DNA of 64,000 nucleotides from CAYVQZ01 sp964453435 (lineage in GTDB: Bacteria; Abyssobacteria; SURF-5): NCBI GenBank assembly GCA_964453435.1, contig CAYVQZ010000018.1:1-64000 (forward strand). Reading direction: 5' to 3'. The notes below the pieces were generated by a model, which saw nothing but the letters and a program-made list of their open reading frames with translations, did not search any database and was not told the DNA's origin. Of the stretch, positions 40,152 to 49,442 are shown piece by piece. The stretch's first letter is position 1; each line of letters begins with the position of its first letter. The translations under genes and the position numbers were made by a program.

Positions 40152-42782
40152 ATGCTAGATTTCATTCGAAAACTCTTTTCACGCGAACAGGCCACACCCT
40201 ACAGCGCGGAAGAACTCAGGGTGGCGTTCAAGGAGCGCTACCATCAATTCAGACAGCTGTTGAGCGCGAACAACCAGGCGCTTGACATCATGTCGGAAAT
40301 TGAGGAAGCGCTCGAGGGAACTCAACCTTTCGGAATGACCTTCGTCCGCGAAAGGTGCACTCGCGTGACGACAAACGTGTACCGGATAGTGAAACACTTG
40401 ACCAGCCTCGCACCCAACAAATATGAAAGTCTATTCGAAAAGTTTTTCGAAATACAGGAAAAGATCAAGCCATACATTGACTCTGCAAAAATCCAAACCG
40501 GCGCACGGCTCGTACTTTCCCTTGCCGAAGTCTATAAGGAGCATGCAGACCAAGTGGGAGCCAAAATGGCAAACCTGGGCGAAATCAAAAACAGGATCGG
40601 CTTGAGGGTGCCGAACGGATTCGCAATCACGACGGAGGGATATCAGCGATTCATAGAACACAACGAGCTTCAATCCGAGATTGAGCGAAGAATGCAGACG
40701 GCCCACATGGAAGAATTCGATGAGTTGTTTGCGCTGAGCGAAGCCCTGCAACGATTGATCCTGGAAGCCGAGATTCCCGCCGACCTGCTGACGGCCATTC
40801 TGGAGCAGTATCGTGTGCTGGAGCAAAGCGAAGGCGCCGGCTTCACCCTTGTCATGCGATCCAGCGCGCTCGGAGAAGACCTCTACCGCACGAGTTTTGC
40901 GGGACAGTACCGTTCTGCCTTGAACGTGAGCAGGGAAAACATCGTGAACACATACAAGGAGATCGTCGCAAGCAAATATGGCATGCCGGCCATGACGTAT
41001 CGTTTGAACCGCGGAATCCGCGATGAGGATGTGGCAATGTGCGTCGGCTGTATGAGCCTCGTCGATGCGGTCGCCGGCGGCGTGCTCTATTCCAGAGACC
41101 CGGTGAACATCCGGAACAGGACGGTTGTGCTCAATTCCGCGTGGGGGCTTCCGAAACTGGTCGTTGACGGCACCGCCCAGACTGACTATTACGTGCTCTC
41201 GCGAGAGGAGCCAATCCGAATCATCACGAAGGAAATTCCGCCGAAGGAAGAAAAATTCGTATGTTACCCCGGGAAAGGGGTTTGCCAGGTGGAAACCGTC
41301 GGCGACGAGGCGCGCAGCGCATCGATCAGCGATGAAGACGCGCTAAGGCTGGCGGAATTGGCCATCCAACTCGAGGAGTACTATCAATCGCCACAAGATA
41401 TTGAATGGTGTATAGATACCGAGGGAGCGATAATTATCCTTCAGTGCCGGCCTCTCAAACAGTTGGATGTTTCGCGGCAGGACGCCGCGGCGCCTGCCCC
41501 GCAGGCGGAACGCGGACCGGTTATTATCCAGGGGGGCGTCACAGCAGCGCCGGGAGTGGCGGCAGGACCTGTTTTTGTTGTGGAGACCGACGCCGATATA
41601 CTCAAGTTTCCGCGAGGAGCGGTTCTCGTTGCCTCTCAGTCTCTCCCCCGCTGGGCGACTGTTTTGAACCGCGCGGCTGCGGTGGTGGCCGAACGGGGGG
41701 GAGTCGGAGGCCATTTGGCGAACGTGGCGCGGGAGTTCCGCGTCCCCGCGCTGTTCGCGGTTGAGGGAGCGACTAAACTGCTGGCCCCGGGCAAGGTGGT
41801 TACTGTAGACGCCGACGGGCTGACCGTATACGAGGGCCAGATCGAAAGCCTCTTGAAGAAGAAACCGGCCAAACAACTGATGGAAGGCAGCCCTGTATAT
41901 GAGGCGCTGAAGGGCGCAGGCCAGCATATAGTTCCACTCTATCTTTTGGACCCCGACGCTTTGTCGTTCAGACCCGACAATTGCCGGACGCTCCATGATA
42001 TCACTCGTTTTTGTCACGAAAAGTCAATCTCGGAGATGTTTAATTTCGGGAAGGAGCACAATTTCCCCGAGCGTTCCGCCAAACAATTGATGGTTGAGGT
42101 GCCCATGAAGTGGCTGGTCCTCAATCTCGATGACGGATTCAAGGAGAACGTGGAAGGGAAATATGTCACACTGGACAATATTGCGTCCGAGCCCATGGTC
42201 GCCTTGTGGGAGGGCATCACGGCAGTGCCGTGGGCGGGTCCGCCACCCGTGGACGGGAAAGGATTTATGTCGGTCATGTTCCAGGCGACTCAAGATACTT
42301 CCCTGGTTACCGGGGTCCGCTCGAAATATGCGGATTTGCATTATTTCATGGTTTCAAAGAATTACTGTTGTCTGAATTCGCGGCTCGGGTTCCATTTTTC
42401 AACCGTCGAGACCCTCGTGAGCGACCGAACCGACGAGAATTATATCAGCTTCCAGTTCAAGGGTGGCGCCGCCGATTATGAGAGACGGCGGAAAAGAGTG
42501 CTGTTCGTCAAGGAAATCCTTGAGGGTCACTATTTTCGGGTGGACGCCAAGGAAGACGGCCTGATTGCCCGCCTCGAAGACTTCGACAAGGATTTCATGA
42601 TTCGGAGTCTGAAGATTGTGGGATACATTGCCATTCACACGCGACAACTGGATATGATCATGTCCAACAGCACCTTGGTCAATTACTACAGGACCAAAAT
42701 ATGCAAAGACATCCAGAAACTGTTTGCGCACGAGAAGGTCCTGTACTTGTACCTGGGCGGCTCCGAAGAAAAGGAAATTTGA
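40152..42782 (+). CDS. PEP-synthase-like protein with phosphohistidine domain but no PEP barrel
   Basis: 876 residues from ATG. Residues 1-130 are a helical extension not found in PpsA. Residues about 135-445 are the PPDK/PEP-synthase ATP-binding domain: ANLGEIKNRIGLRVPNGFAITT, MRSSALGEDLYRTSFAGQY, SRDPVN, and QDIEWCID near its end. Residues about 455-570 form the mobile domain, with ERGGVGGHLANVAREF; His521 stands where the catalytic phosphohistidine lies, although the usual T/SCHAA is changed to GGHLA. The C-terminal 300 residues do not match the PEP/pyruvate TIM barrel: none of the PpsA barrel motifs (compare the 796-residue PpsA in this window) are seen. It may therefore phosphorylate another acceptor, perhaps a protein. 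It lies 18 bp before the sensor kinase gene. Confidence 0.85.
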   Translation: MLDFIRKLFSREQATPYSAEELRVAFKERYHQFRQLLSANNQALDIMSEIEEALEGTQPFGMTFVRERCTRVTTNVYRIVKHLTSLAPNKYESLFEKFFEIQEKIKPYIDSAKIQTGARLVLSLAEVYKEHADQVGAKMANLGEIKNRIGLRVPNGFAITTEGYQRFIEHNELQSEIERRMQTAHMEEFDELFALSEALQRLILEAEIPADLLTAILEQYRVLEQSEGAGFTLVMRSSALGEDLYRTSFAGQYRSALNVSRENIVNTYKEIVASKYGMPAMTYRLNRGIRDEDVAMCVGCMSLVDAVAGGVLYSRDPVNIRNRTVVLNSAWGLPKLVVDGTAQTDYYVLSREEPIRIITKEIPPKEEKFVCYPGKGVCQVETVGDEARSASISDEDALRLAELAIQLEEYYQSPQDIEWCIDTEGAIIILQCRPLKQLDVSRQDAAAPAPQAERGPVIIQGGVTAAPGVAAGPVFVVETDADILKFPRGAVLVASQSLPRWATVLNRAAAVVAERGGVGGHLANVAREFRVPALFAVEGATKLLAPGKVVTVDADGLTVYEGQIESLLKKKPAKQLMEGSPVYEALKGAGQHIVPLYLLDPDALSFRPDNCRTLHDITRFCHEKSISEMFNFGKEHNFPERSAKQLMVEVPMKWLVLNLDDGFKENVEGKYVTLDNIASEPMVALWEGITAVPWAGPPPVDGKGFMSVMFQATQDTSLVTGVRSKYADLHYFMVSKNYCCLNSRLGFHFSTVETLVSDRTDENYISFQFKGGAADYERRRKRVLFVKEILEGHYFRVDAKEDGLIARLEDFDKDFMIRSLKIVGYIAIHTRQLDMIMSNSTLVNYYRTKICKDIQKLFAHEKVLYLYLGGSEEKEI

Positions 42783-42800
42783 GGGTCAAGGCAGCCGGGC

Positions 42801-44483
42801 GTGCCAGAAAAACCTGACATATACAGAAGATTTCGATTGAACCTGACGGTTCTGATTCTGTTGATCGCGCTCACGCCATTCGTGCTGTTGAGCGCGCTTC
42901 TTTTTGCCGACTTTTCCTTTCTTTATCGTGACCGCGTCGAGAAACACCTCCTTTACCGAGCGCGCGCGAAGGCTGAAAAGGCTGACTTCTTCCTCGAGGA
43001 GCGAACCGCCATTCTGTCCGCCACAGCCGAACTGCACAGCTTCGATGATTTGATTGACGCAGACAAGCTTGCAAAAGTCTTCAAAGCGGTGAACAGACGG
43101 ACGGGCGGGTTTGTGGACATGGGCATCATTGATGGCCACGGGCGGCATGTGGTCTACGTGGGTCCCTATGACCTCCAAGGACTGAATTATTATGAGCAGC
43201 CGTGGTTCGCGGAAGTTATGGCGCGGGGAGTTTACATCAGTGACGTCTATATGGGGTTTCGCAAGATTCCTCATTGCATTATCGCCGTCCGCCGCCAGGA
43301 AAATCAGAAATCATGGATACTGCGGGCAACCATCGATTCGGATATCTTCAATATTCTCGTTCGGGAAGCCAGGACAGGGAGAACGGGGGATGCCTTCATT
43401 ATCAACGCCGAGGGCGTATATCAGACCAGGCCCCGGTTCGGTTCGGAAATCATTACGGAATCGGGCTTGGAACCGTCAAAATTCGGGCGGGGAGCCGTTA
43501 TTGAGAAAACAAACCCGGACGGCACAAAGACGCTCTATGCCGGCGATTGGCTCCAAAACAAGAACTGGCTGCTGGTTATCAGGCAAAATGCCGATGAGGG
43601 AATGGAAAGTTTCCTTAAAACGAGAAACTCCCGACTTCTTTTAATTCTTATGGGCTGCCTGGGGATAATTTTCGTCACCATTCTTGTGGCGTCAATCACA
43701 GTGCGCCGCATGCAAAAACTGTTTCGGGAGACAGGAGAAAAGAATGCCCAACTGCTGCATGACGAAAAGTTTGCGGCAATCGGAAAGATGGCCGCGGGAA
43801 TCGCCCACGAAGTCAATAACCCGCTTGCGGCAATCAGAGAAAATGCGGGCTGGATGGCCGACCTCCTCGAAGATGAAGCCTTCCGAAAAAGTCCCAATTA
43901 TGAAGAGTACCGTGCATCCGTGCAAAAAATCGTCGCTCACGTGGAAAGAGCCCAAAAAATTGTTTACGAGATGCTGAACTACGCCAGAAAAATGGAGCCG
44001 TATCTGGAAGATGTGGATATAAATGATGTCGTCGAGCAAACGGTGAGTTTTGTGAGAAACGCCGCCCGGCTCAGCGCAACTGCAATCGAGACCGAGCTGG
44101 AGCCGGACTTACCGACCATTTCCGGTAGCCGAGCTAAATTGCAGCAGGTATTGCTGAACATCATAAATAACGCCATCGAGGCAAGCGGAACCAATGGTCG
44201 TGTTCACATCAAAACAGCGCTCAGCGATTCCGAAATCACGGTGAGCGTCACGGACAACGGCCCGGGCATTCCCAAAGATATTCAGAAAAAAATATTCGAC
44301 CCTTTCTTCACGACCAAAGAGACCGGCAAGGGAACCGGGCTCGGTTTGTGGATATGTTTTCATATCGTGGAGAATATGGGAGGCGGCATTTCCATATACA
44401 GCGAAGAGGGAAAGGGCGCCACGTTTACGGTGAGACTGCCCATCGCTTCGCATGAGAAGAAGGGAGAACCAATCAAAAACTGA
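42801..44483 (+). CDS. Cache-type transmembrane sensor histidine kinase
   Basis: 560 residues from GTG, 18 bp after the PEP-synthase-like gene. First helix near residues 15-38; an extracytoplasmic dCache-like domain (about 45-275, with DMGIIDGHGRHVVYVGPYDL and a YYEQPWFAEV block typical of dCache_1); second helix near 280-302. Then the dimerisation box GIAHEVNNPLAAI with His336 as phosphosite, N-box NIINNAIEAS, G1 DNGPGIP, F and G2 boxes. There is no HAMP of note and no receiver. It should sense a small extracellular molecule such as a carboxylate or amine and phosphorylate the response regulator at the start of the operon. Confidence 0.93.
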   Translation: MPEKPDIYRRFRLNLTVLILLIALTPFVLLSALLFADFSFLYRDRVEKHLLYRARAKAEKADFFLEERTAILSATAELHSFDDLIDADKLAKVFKAVNRRTGGFVDMGIIDGHGRHVVYVGPYDLQGLNYYEQPWFAEVMARGVYISDVYMGFRKIPHCIIAVRRQENQKSWILRATIDSDIFNILVREARTGRTGDAFIINAEGVYQTRPRFGSEIITESGLEPSKFGRGAVIEKTNPDGTKTLYAGDWLQNKNWLLVIRQNADEGMESFLKTRNSRLLLILMGCLGIIFVTILVASITVRRMQKLFRETGEKNAQLLHDEKFAAIGKMAAGIAHEVNNPLAAIRENAGWMADLLEDEAFRKSPNYEEYRASVQKIVAHVERAQKIVYEMLNYARKMEPYLEDVDINDVVEQTVSFVRNAARLSATAIETELEPDLPTISGSRAKLQQVLLNIINNAIEASGTNGRVHIKTALSDSEITVSVTDNGPGIPKDIQKKIFDPFFTTKETGKGTGLGLWICFHIVENMGGGISIYSEEGKGATFTVRLPIASHEKKGEPIKN

Positions 44484-44603
44484 AGCGTTTCGCTGTCACG
44501 CTTTCCCCTCGGTACCCTCACAAAGGAACCGCTGAGGCCGTTCTCTTATTCGAGGACACTGCAAGGAAACATCTCACAATCTCTGCCGCATCGCATCTCA
44601 AAG

Positions 44604-45599
44604 TCACGGAATGGAGCAGACGACAGGTAGGTCCTTCATCGTGACCAGGCCGGGCGCGGCCTGTACGACGCGGGGAATCGAATTGACGACGACCGATGCG
44701 GTCGCCAAATCGCCGTGCACGCCGCCCTTGATTACAGCTTCGACATTCTGTGTGCCTGTGATGTAGACCGCATCGTACGACTCGACGGCCCCGATGTACG
44801 CCTGAAACTCGAGGGTGATCTTTTTGTTTTCGTCCTTTATGCCGTACGAAATTTGCCTGACACCCGCCGCCTCGCCGGCTTTGACGGTCAAGAATTCGCT
44901 GCTTACTTCTTGCTCGGCGATAATCGGCTCGATGGCTTCGGTGATATCATCGAGTTCCCACCCCAGGCCGGCGGCTATCATGGCGGTGGATTCGGGAAGC
45001 CCAACATGCCGTATAGCTCCCTCCTCAACCAGTTTTTGAAATTCCTCAGCCGTCTTGCCGGCTCCTATCTTCTTTTGAAAAGGAATTCTGCGGTGTGAAG
45101 CATCCTGAACCCTTACCGCCTTTACTTCTTCCACATGCTGACATATCCCCGTCATGAAGAGCGGCCATGTGTCCATGAGAAAGCCGGGGTTTATGCCCGT
45201 ACCGAGTACGGTGACTTTGTGCTTTTTCGCCAATTCATCGAGTTTTTTCGAAAGTTTCGTCTGAGTCTGAAATGGGTATGACAACTCCTCGCAGGTGGAA
45301 ACAATGTTCGCTCCGGCTTTCACTATACCTTCCAACTGCGGGAAGACACTCTCAAACGAAGACCCTGTAGCGTGAAGAACAACGTCGGGCTTTGTTTTTG
45401 ACAATACGGTATTTCCATCGTCGGAAATGGTAACTCCGAGCTTGTGTTCCATTTCTGCAATATCCGCCAGGTCCCGGCCCACGTTCGTCAAATCAACAGC
45501 GCCGACAATCTCAACGTTTGTCTTCTTTGACGCAAGCCGCGCAATACTGCATCCGATGGGACCGCAACCAAACTGGACTGCTCGAAATCTTTTTGCCAT
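44604..45599 (-). CDS. 2,4-diaminopentanoate dehydrogenase-like / DHDPR-like oxidoreductase
   Basis: 331 residues from the ATG at 45599, selected because GAGGAGG lies 8 bp upstream (MAKRFRAVQFG). An N-terminal Rossmann fold (FGCGPIGCSIARLA, IVGAVDLTNVG) is followed by VVLHATGSS and NIVSTCEELSYPF, then TVLGTGINPGFLMDTWPL; this order matches Ord, the NAD(P)-dependent 2,4-diaminopentanoate dehydrogenase of ornithine fermentation, and related dihydrodipicolinate-reductase-like enzymes. No other ornithine-degradation genes (oraE/S, ortA/B) are present, so the physiological substrate is uncertain. It converges with the kinase-terminated operon; no operon partner is evident. Confidence 0.8.
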   Translation of the reverse strand: MAKRFRAVQFGCGPIGCSIARLASKKTNVEIVGAVDLTNVGRDLADIAEMEHKLGVTISDDGNTVLSKTKPDVVLHATGSSFESVFPQLEGIVKAGANIVSTCEELSYPFQTQTKLSKKLDELAKKHKVTVLGTGINPGFLMDTWPLFMTGICQHVEEVKAVRVQDASHRRIPFQKKIGAGKTAEEFQKLVEEGAIRHVGLPESTAMIAAGLGWELDDITEAIEPIIAEQEVSSEFLTVKAGEAAGVRQISYGIKDENKKITLEFQAYIGAVESYDAVYITGTQNVEAVIKGGVHGDLATASVVVNSIPRVVQAAPGLVTMKDLPVVCSIP

Positions 45600-46044
45600 C
45601 AAGTTCGCCTCCTCAAATAAAAACAACTCCTCCCCGAAAGATGCAATGGAAACGGGTAACCTCCGTGACATTCTGCGGCAGAACGATGTAGATGATATCT
45701 GACGAGACGTTAAAAATCAAACAGAAAAGCAGGGACGGCGAGTCTGTCTCCGGATTGCGCCGCTAACGGGATTGTGGGCCAGTCCCACGGTTTGACGGCG
45801 CCCCACCCGGAACAAGGATTTTTTGGCTCCCTGTTTCGGAAACTGGCAAATCGAATAACCTGAAGCACGAATCGTGCGACACATACACTTGTCGGTGCGG
45901 GGTTTTCGAGCTTTCAAATTATCCGACCATTCGGAAACATTGCATCGTTGCGAACGGAAATTATGAAAATCCATCTCGAAAGACGTGCAACCCCTCCCAC
46001 GCGGTCGCTACACCGATGGCGCCTTTTCCGCTGACACTATCGGG
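45600..46044. other. Gene-free intergenic region
   Basis: 445 bp upstream of the diaminopentanoate-dehydrogenase-like gene and downstream of ric. I find no convincing ORF, hairpin-plus-U-tract or promoter consensus here. Confidence 0.4.
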
Positions 46045-46791
46045 TCAAACGCAGGACGCTCGCTCGATCTCTACCACCTTCGGAAACAATATATTGTTTT
46101 CTAGGTGAATGTGTTCGTGGAGGTCTTTCTCCAGGGCCTGCAACCCATCATACAGGGCACGAAATGTGAGGCAGGCGTCGCCCGGGAGAGAATAGTCGGA
46201 GGTCGTTTCCCGCATCTTTTCGAGTGCGGCGCCCGCATTATCGTGCTCATGCTCCATCTGGCGAACGGGATTCTGGATCGAGCCACAGTGTACGACCGGC
46301 TGTGGCCCTTTGGCTTCGACAAAAGCTTCGATTTGACGTATATACGGGAAGAGAATTTGTTCCTCCTTCATCAGGTGAGACTCGATTTCTCTCTTGAGCT
46401 CCTTAAATATGGTCTCGAGAGCGGAAAGCATTTCCTCATGTCTCTTCTTGTGCGCCTGGCTCGTCTTCATAATGAGCGCCTCCAGCCGGGGAAGCTGCTC
46501 TCTCATGAAAGTGTGATGTTTTTCCTCGATGTGGTCGGCCAGTTCAGTGAGCGATACGACAGACCAGTCTTTTTCGGCTTCAGGCTCCCCCGACGCCGGA
46601 AGCCGAATCGCCTCCTTCAACTCGGAGAGCAACAAATTAATGTCAACACCCTGTTTGGTTGCGGCCGTTTTCAGGTCGTGGGCGCCGCCGCAGCAATAAT
46701 CAATCCCAAATCGTTCAAACAGCGACCGGGTCTTCGGATGCTTAACGACAACGTCGCGAACAATGGTTTTCTCGTCTATCATAACGGACAT
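46045..46791 (-). CDS. ric: Iron-sulfur cluster repair di-iron protein (RIC/ScdA/YtfE)
   Basis: 248 residues from ATG; an A/G-rich ribosome site (AAGGAGGAGG) lies just upstream. Residues 1-55 are the ScdA N-terminal DUF542 domain with IDYCCGG. A helical hemerythrin-like domain follows, with di-iron ligand candidates in HHTFMRE, HLMKEEQILFPY, MEHEHDNAG and HEHIHLENNILFP. RIC proteins release iron to rebuild Fe-S clusters damaged by NO or peroxide. It is 104 bp downstream of the NO reductase gene on the same strand, so the two form a nitrosative-stress operon. Confidence 0.94.
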   Translation of the reverse strand: MSVMIDEKTIVRDVVVKHPKTRSLFERFGIDYCCGGAHDLKTAATKQGVDINLLLSELKEAIRLPASGEPEAEKDWSVVSLTELADHIEEKHHTFMREQLPRLEALIMKTSQAHKKRHEEMLSALETIFKELKREIESHLMKEEQILFPYIRQIEAFVEAKGPQPVVHCGSIQNPVRQMEHEHDNAGAALEKMRETTSDYSLPGDACLTFRALYDGLQALEKDLHEHIHLENNILFPKVVEIERASCV

Positions 46792-46895
46792 AGCAAATCA
46801 CCTCCTCCTTAATAATGCGAATCTTTCGCGTATCGGTGCAAGTTGCCGGTGGCCGCCGTCTCTTCTCAGGCCCGCATTCCGGAGAGGCGCTTCAT

Positions 46896-49172
46896 TCACA
46901 GGTCAGTTCCCAGATGCTCCCAAACCGACCCTCCTTCTTTGATTTCCGATGGCTTGAGGTGCGGGTATGTCGTGAACAGGAAATAGGCCAGTGGCAAAAC
47001 TCCTCCAACAATGATGGTCAGGTCGGGTATCACTCGAAGGTTGCCCAAAAGGCTGACGAAACCATGTTCGAAGAACGACGCATCGCGCGCCATCCAAAGT
47101 CCTTCTTTGAAGCTGGTCCATGCCTGCAAAACACCGATCGGGAAAAGGGTGCCCAGCGTGAGGAGCAGGAGTCCGATGTTGAATCCGAAAAAGGAGAGCT
47201 TCAGGATGCCGTCGTTCCAATGTTCTTTTTTGACAAGACCTCTCCAGGAAAACAGCAGAAGCCCTATCGAGAGCATTCCATACACTCCGAACAGCGCGCC
47301 GTGTCCATGGTTCATCGTAAGGTATGTTCCATGTTCGTAGTAGTTTACAATGGGAAGATTAATGATAAATCCGAAGACGCCGGCGCCAAGGAAATTCCAG
47401 AAGGCGGACGCCACAATGAAGTACAGGGGCCATTTATACGGAAACTCTCTTCCCTCCCCATGAATTGACCTGTACTCCATCAAACCTCGAACGACCAGGC
47501 CCAAGAGGGGAACCGGCTCCATAGACGAGAACACCGCTCCGATGCCCAGCCAAAAAGCCGGCCCGCCAAACCAGAAATAGTGGTGAGCGGTTCCGACGAT
47601 GCCGCTGAAGAAAACAATTGCTGCCGTGAAATAGGCTACCCGCAGAGCGGCCCGGGCGGATGCGAGCCCCATACTCACGAGGAGGACGGATGTGATACCG
47701 ACACCGAAGAATTCGAATATGCTCTCCACCCAGATGTGCACGACGAACCATCGCCAATAGTCAGCGAGGGAGAGATGCGAGCCTCGACCGTAAAAAAAGC
47801 CGAATCCAAAGAATGCAACCACCAATACCGCACTGAAAACATAGAACCATATGAGGGAAGTGTATTCATCATTGTGTTTGAGGCGGATGTGGTTACTGAT
47901 AGCGCGATAGACGATGAGGAGCCACGCAATCAAGCCTGCGAACAAGAGGATTTGCCACAGGCGGCCCAGTTCCAGGTACTCCCATCCCTGATGCCCGAGC
48001 CAGAACCACCAATCGCCGAGAAAACCCTTAATGCCCGCAATCTGTCCCAGCAGGCTTCCGCCGGCAACCAGAAGAATGGCGATAAAAAGAATCTGCACCA
48101 ACAAACCTTGGCGGCGCGGCTCCCTGCCCCCCACAATTGGCGCCAGGTAAATGGCGGTTGCTACCCACGTCGTAGCGATCCAGAAGATAGCGAGCTGCAG
48201 GTGCCAGCTTTTCGCCCAACTGTACGGAATAACGGCTGCCACGACGGGAAACCAGAAACTGGCCGGATGCACCGTGTAGTGAGCCAACAGGCCGCCGAAC
48301 GAGGTCTGTAGCAAAAACAAGAGGATTACGACAAGGAAATACTTGGCCGCCTTGAACTGGCTGGGAGTCAATGGCATTTCGATTAACTTTTCCGTGAGCG
48401 GCACTCCTTTTGTCGGACCGTACCACAACCCGTAATAATGGACGAAGTAGATAAACAAACCGAGAACAATCAGCAGTCCCAGGATTCCTCCTATCGTCCA
48501 CAGATACGTTCCGAGGGTCGGCACATTTCCGATACTCTGGTCCGCGGGCCAGTTGTTGGTGTAAGTGTAATCCTTATCGGGTCGTAGCGTCGAGGCCACC
48601 CACGCGGTCCAAAAGAAGAACCGCGAAATCTGAAGACGCTCCCCCTCGGACCGAACGGTGTCGGGAAGAAAACCGTAGCGTGTCTGCCCGTTCTTGAAAA
48701 TCTCGTTCCAATGCTCGACAACACGCTTCAATGCCTGAACCTCGGCAGGAGTCAATGTTAAAACGTCTTCTGCCGGGTCGTAGCGGTTTGTTTTTAGTTC
48801 CCTCGCAGTTCTCACATCGACGTAGGCCTTTTGAAATTCGTCAAGCTTCTCGTAGGCGGTGCTGTACTCCTCTCGAGCTAAAAAGTCCCGAATGCTGTCA
48901 CCGATAATATGAAGGGTGCTCGCAGAAAATTCGGGACCCCGTTGAGACCCGTGACCCCAGACGCTGCCGTGATCCATCAGACCGTATCGCTGATATGTAT
49001 CCTGTCCCGCGATGATATCGGATTTTTCAAAAAGCAGATTCTTTTCCGAATCCATTATCTTCCCGGGATATGGCGGCAAGTCCTTCCGCGCGATGAACCC
49101 GCCACCGATCAGGATCACAAGCGACAGAACGAAACTGATAATCGCAGCCCATTTCAGTTTTTCGGTTGACAT
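46896..49172 (-). CDS. norZ: Quinol-dependent nitric oxide reductase (qNOR)
   Basis: 758 residues from ATG with GGAGG upstream. The N-terminal part has a first helix, a periplasmic domain (about 35-215) that replaces NorC, and then the NorB helices. Active-site residues are in place: His479 and Glu483 in HIWVES, His530 and His531 in GTAHHYFW for FeB/heme, and His622 and His624 in NHGHG for heme b3 and b. No sign of the Gln/Asn changes of NO dismutases. It reduces 2 NO to N2O with quinol electrons at the inner membrane. Together with ric it serves NO detoxification; no other denitrification gene is present. Confidence 0.95.
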   Translation of the reverse strand: MSTEKLKWAAIISFVLSLVILIGGGFIARKDLPPYPGKIMDSEKNLLFEKSDIIAGQDTYQRYGLMDHGSVWGHGSQRGPEFSASTLHIIGDSIRDFLAREEYSTAYEKLDEFQKAYVDVRTARELKTNRYDPAEDVLTLTPAEVQALKRVVEHWNEIFKNGQTRYGFLPDTVRSEGERLQISRFFFWTAWVASTLRPDKDYTYTNNWPADQSIGNVPTLGTYLWTIGGILGLLIVLGLFIYFVHYYGLWYGPTKGVPLTEKLIEMPLTPSQFKAAKYFLVVILLFLLQTSFGGLLAHYTVHPASFWFPVVAAVIPYSWAKSWHLQLAIFWIATTWVATAIYLAPIVGGREPRRQGLLVQILFIAILLVAGGSLLGQIAGIKGFLGDWWFWLGHQGWEYLELGRLWQILLFAGLIAWLLIVYRAISNHIRLKHNDEYTSLIWFYVFSAVLVVAFFGFGFFYGRGSHLSLADYWRWFVVHIWVESIFEFFGVGITSVLLVSMGLASARAALRVAYFTAAIVFFSGIVGTAHHYFWFGGPAFWLGIGAVFSSMEPVPLLGLVVRGLMEYRSIHGEGREFPYKWPLYFIVASAFWNFLGAGVFGFIINLPIVNYYEHGTYLTMNHGHGALFGVYGMLSIGLLLFSWRGLVKKEHWNDGILKLSFFGFNIGLLLLTLGTLFPIGVLQAWTSFKEGLWMARDASFFEHGFVSLLGNLRVIPDLTIIVGGVLPLAYFLFTTYPHLKPSEIKEGGSVWEHLGTDL

Positions 49173-49310
49173 GGGAGACCTCCTTGAAGCCGACCCAGCG
49201 CCAAAGCTATTTGAAATTTATGCCACATTTCTCAACACGCGCCATCCCAGAGACAACCGCGTCGCTGCGATCGTCCATGACCTAATTTTGCCCCAAAGGA
49301 GCCACCTGAA

Positions 49311-49328
49311 CTTTGACTTTAGTCACAA
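49311..49328 (-). promoter_or_regulatory. Candidate CRP/FNR-family (HcpR/DNR-like) site upstream of norZ
   Basis: On the minus strand TTGTGACTAAAGTCAAAG matches TTGTGA-N6-TCACAA in 10 of 12 positions. About 21 bp further downstream stands AAAATT, which would place the site centre close to -41.5 of a start, a class II activator position. The distance to the norZ ATG is about 150 bp. A CRP/FNR-type NO or redox regulator is inferred; no such gene is in the window. Confidence 0.45.
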
Positions 49329-49442
49329 AGAAAGTATGACAGGACTTCGTGAGTTTTAAGGAGGGTGGCTAAATTTCCGCAACTGGCTCCCATGATATCG
49401 CATTCGACAACGTCATTTTCATAGCGATTCATTGAATTAATA

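Noticed and set aside
46896..49172. NO dismutase rather than NO reductase
   Set aside because: All FeB and heme ligands and the Glu in HIWVES are retained, as in quinol NO reductases; the substitutions typical of dismutase are not seen.
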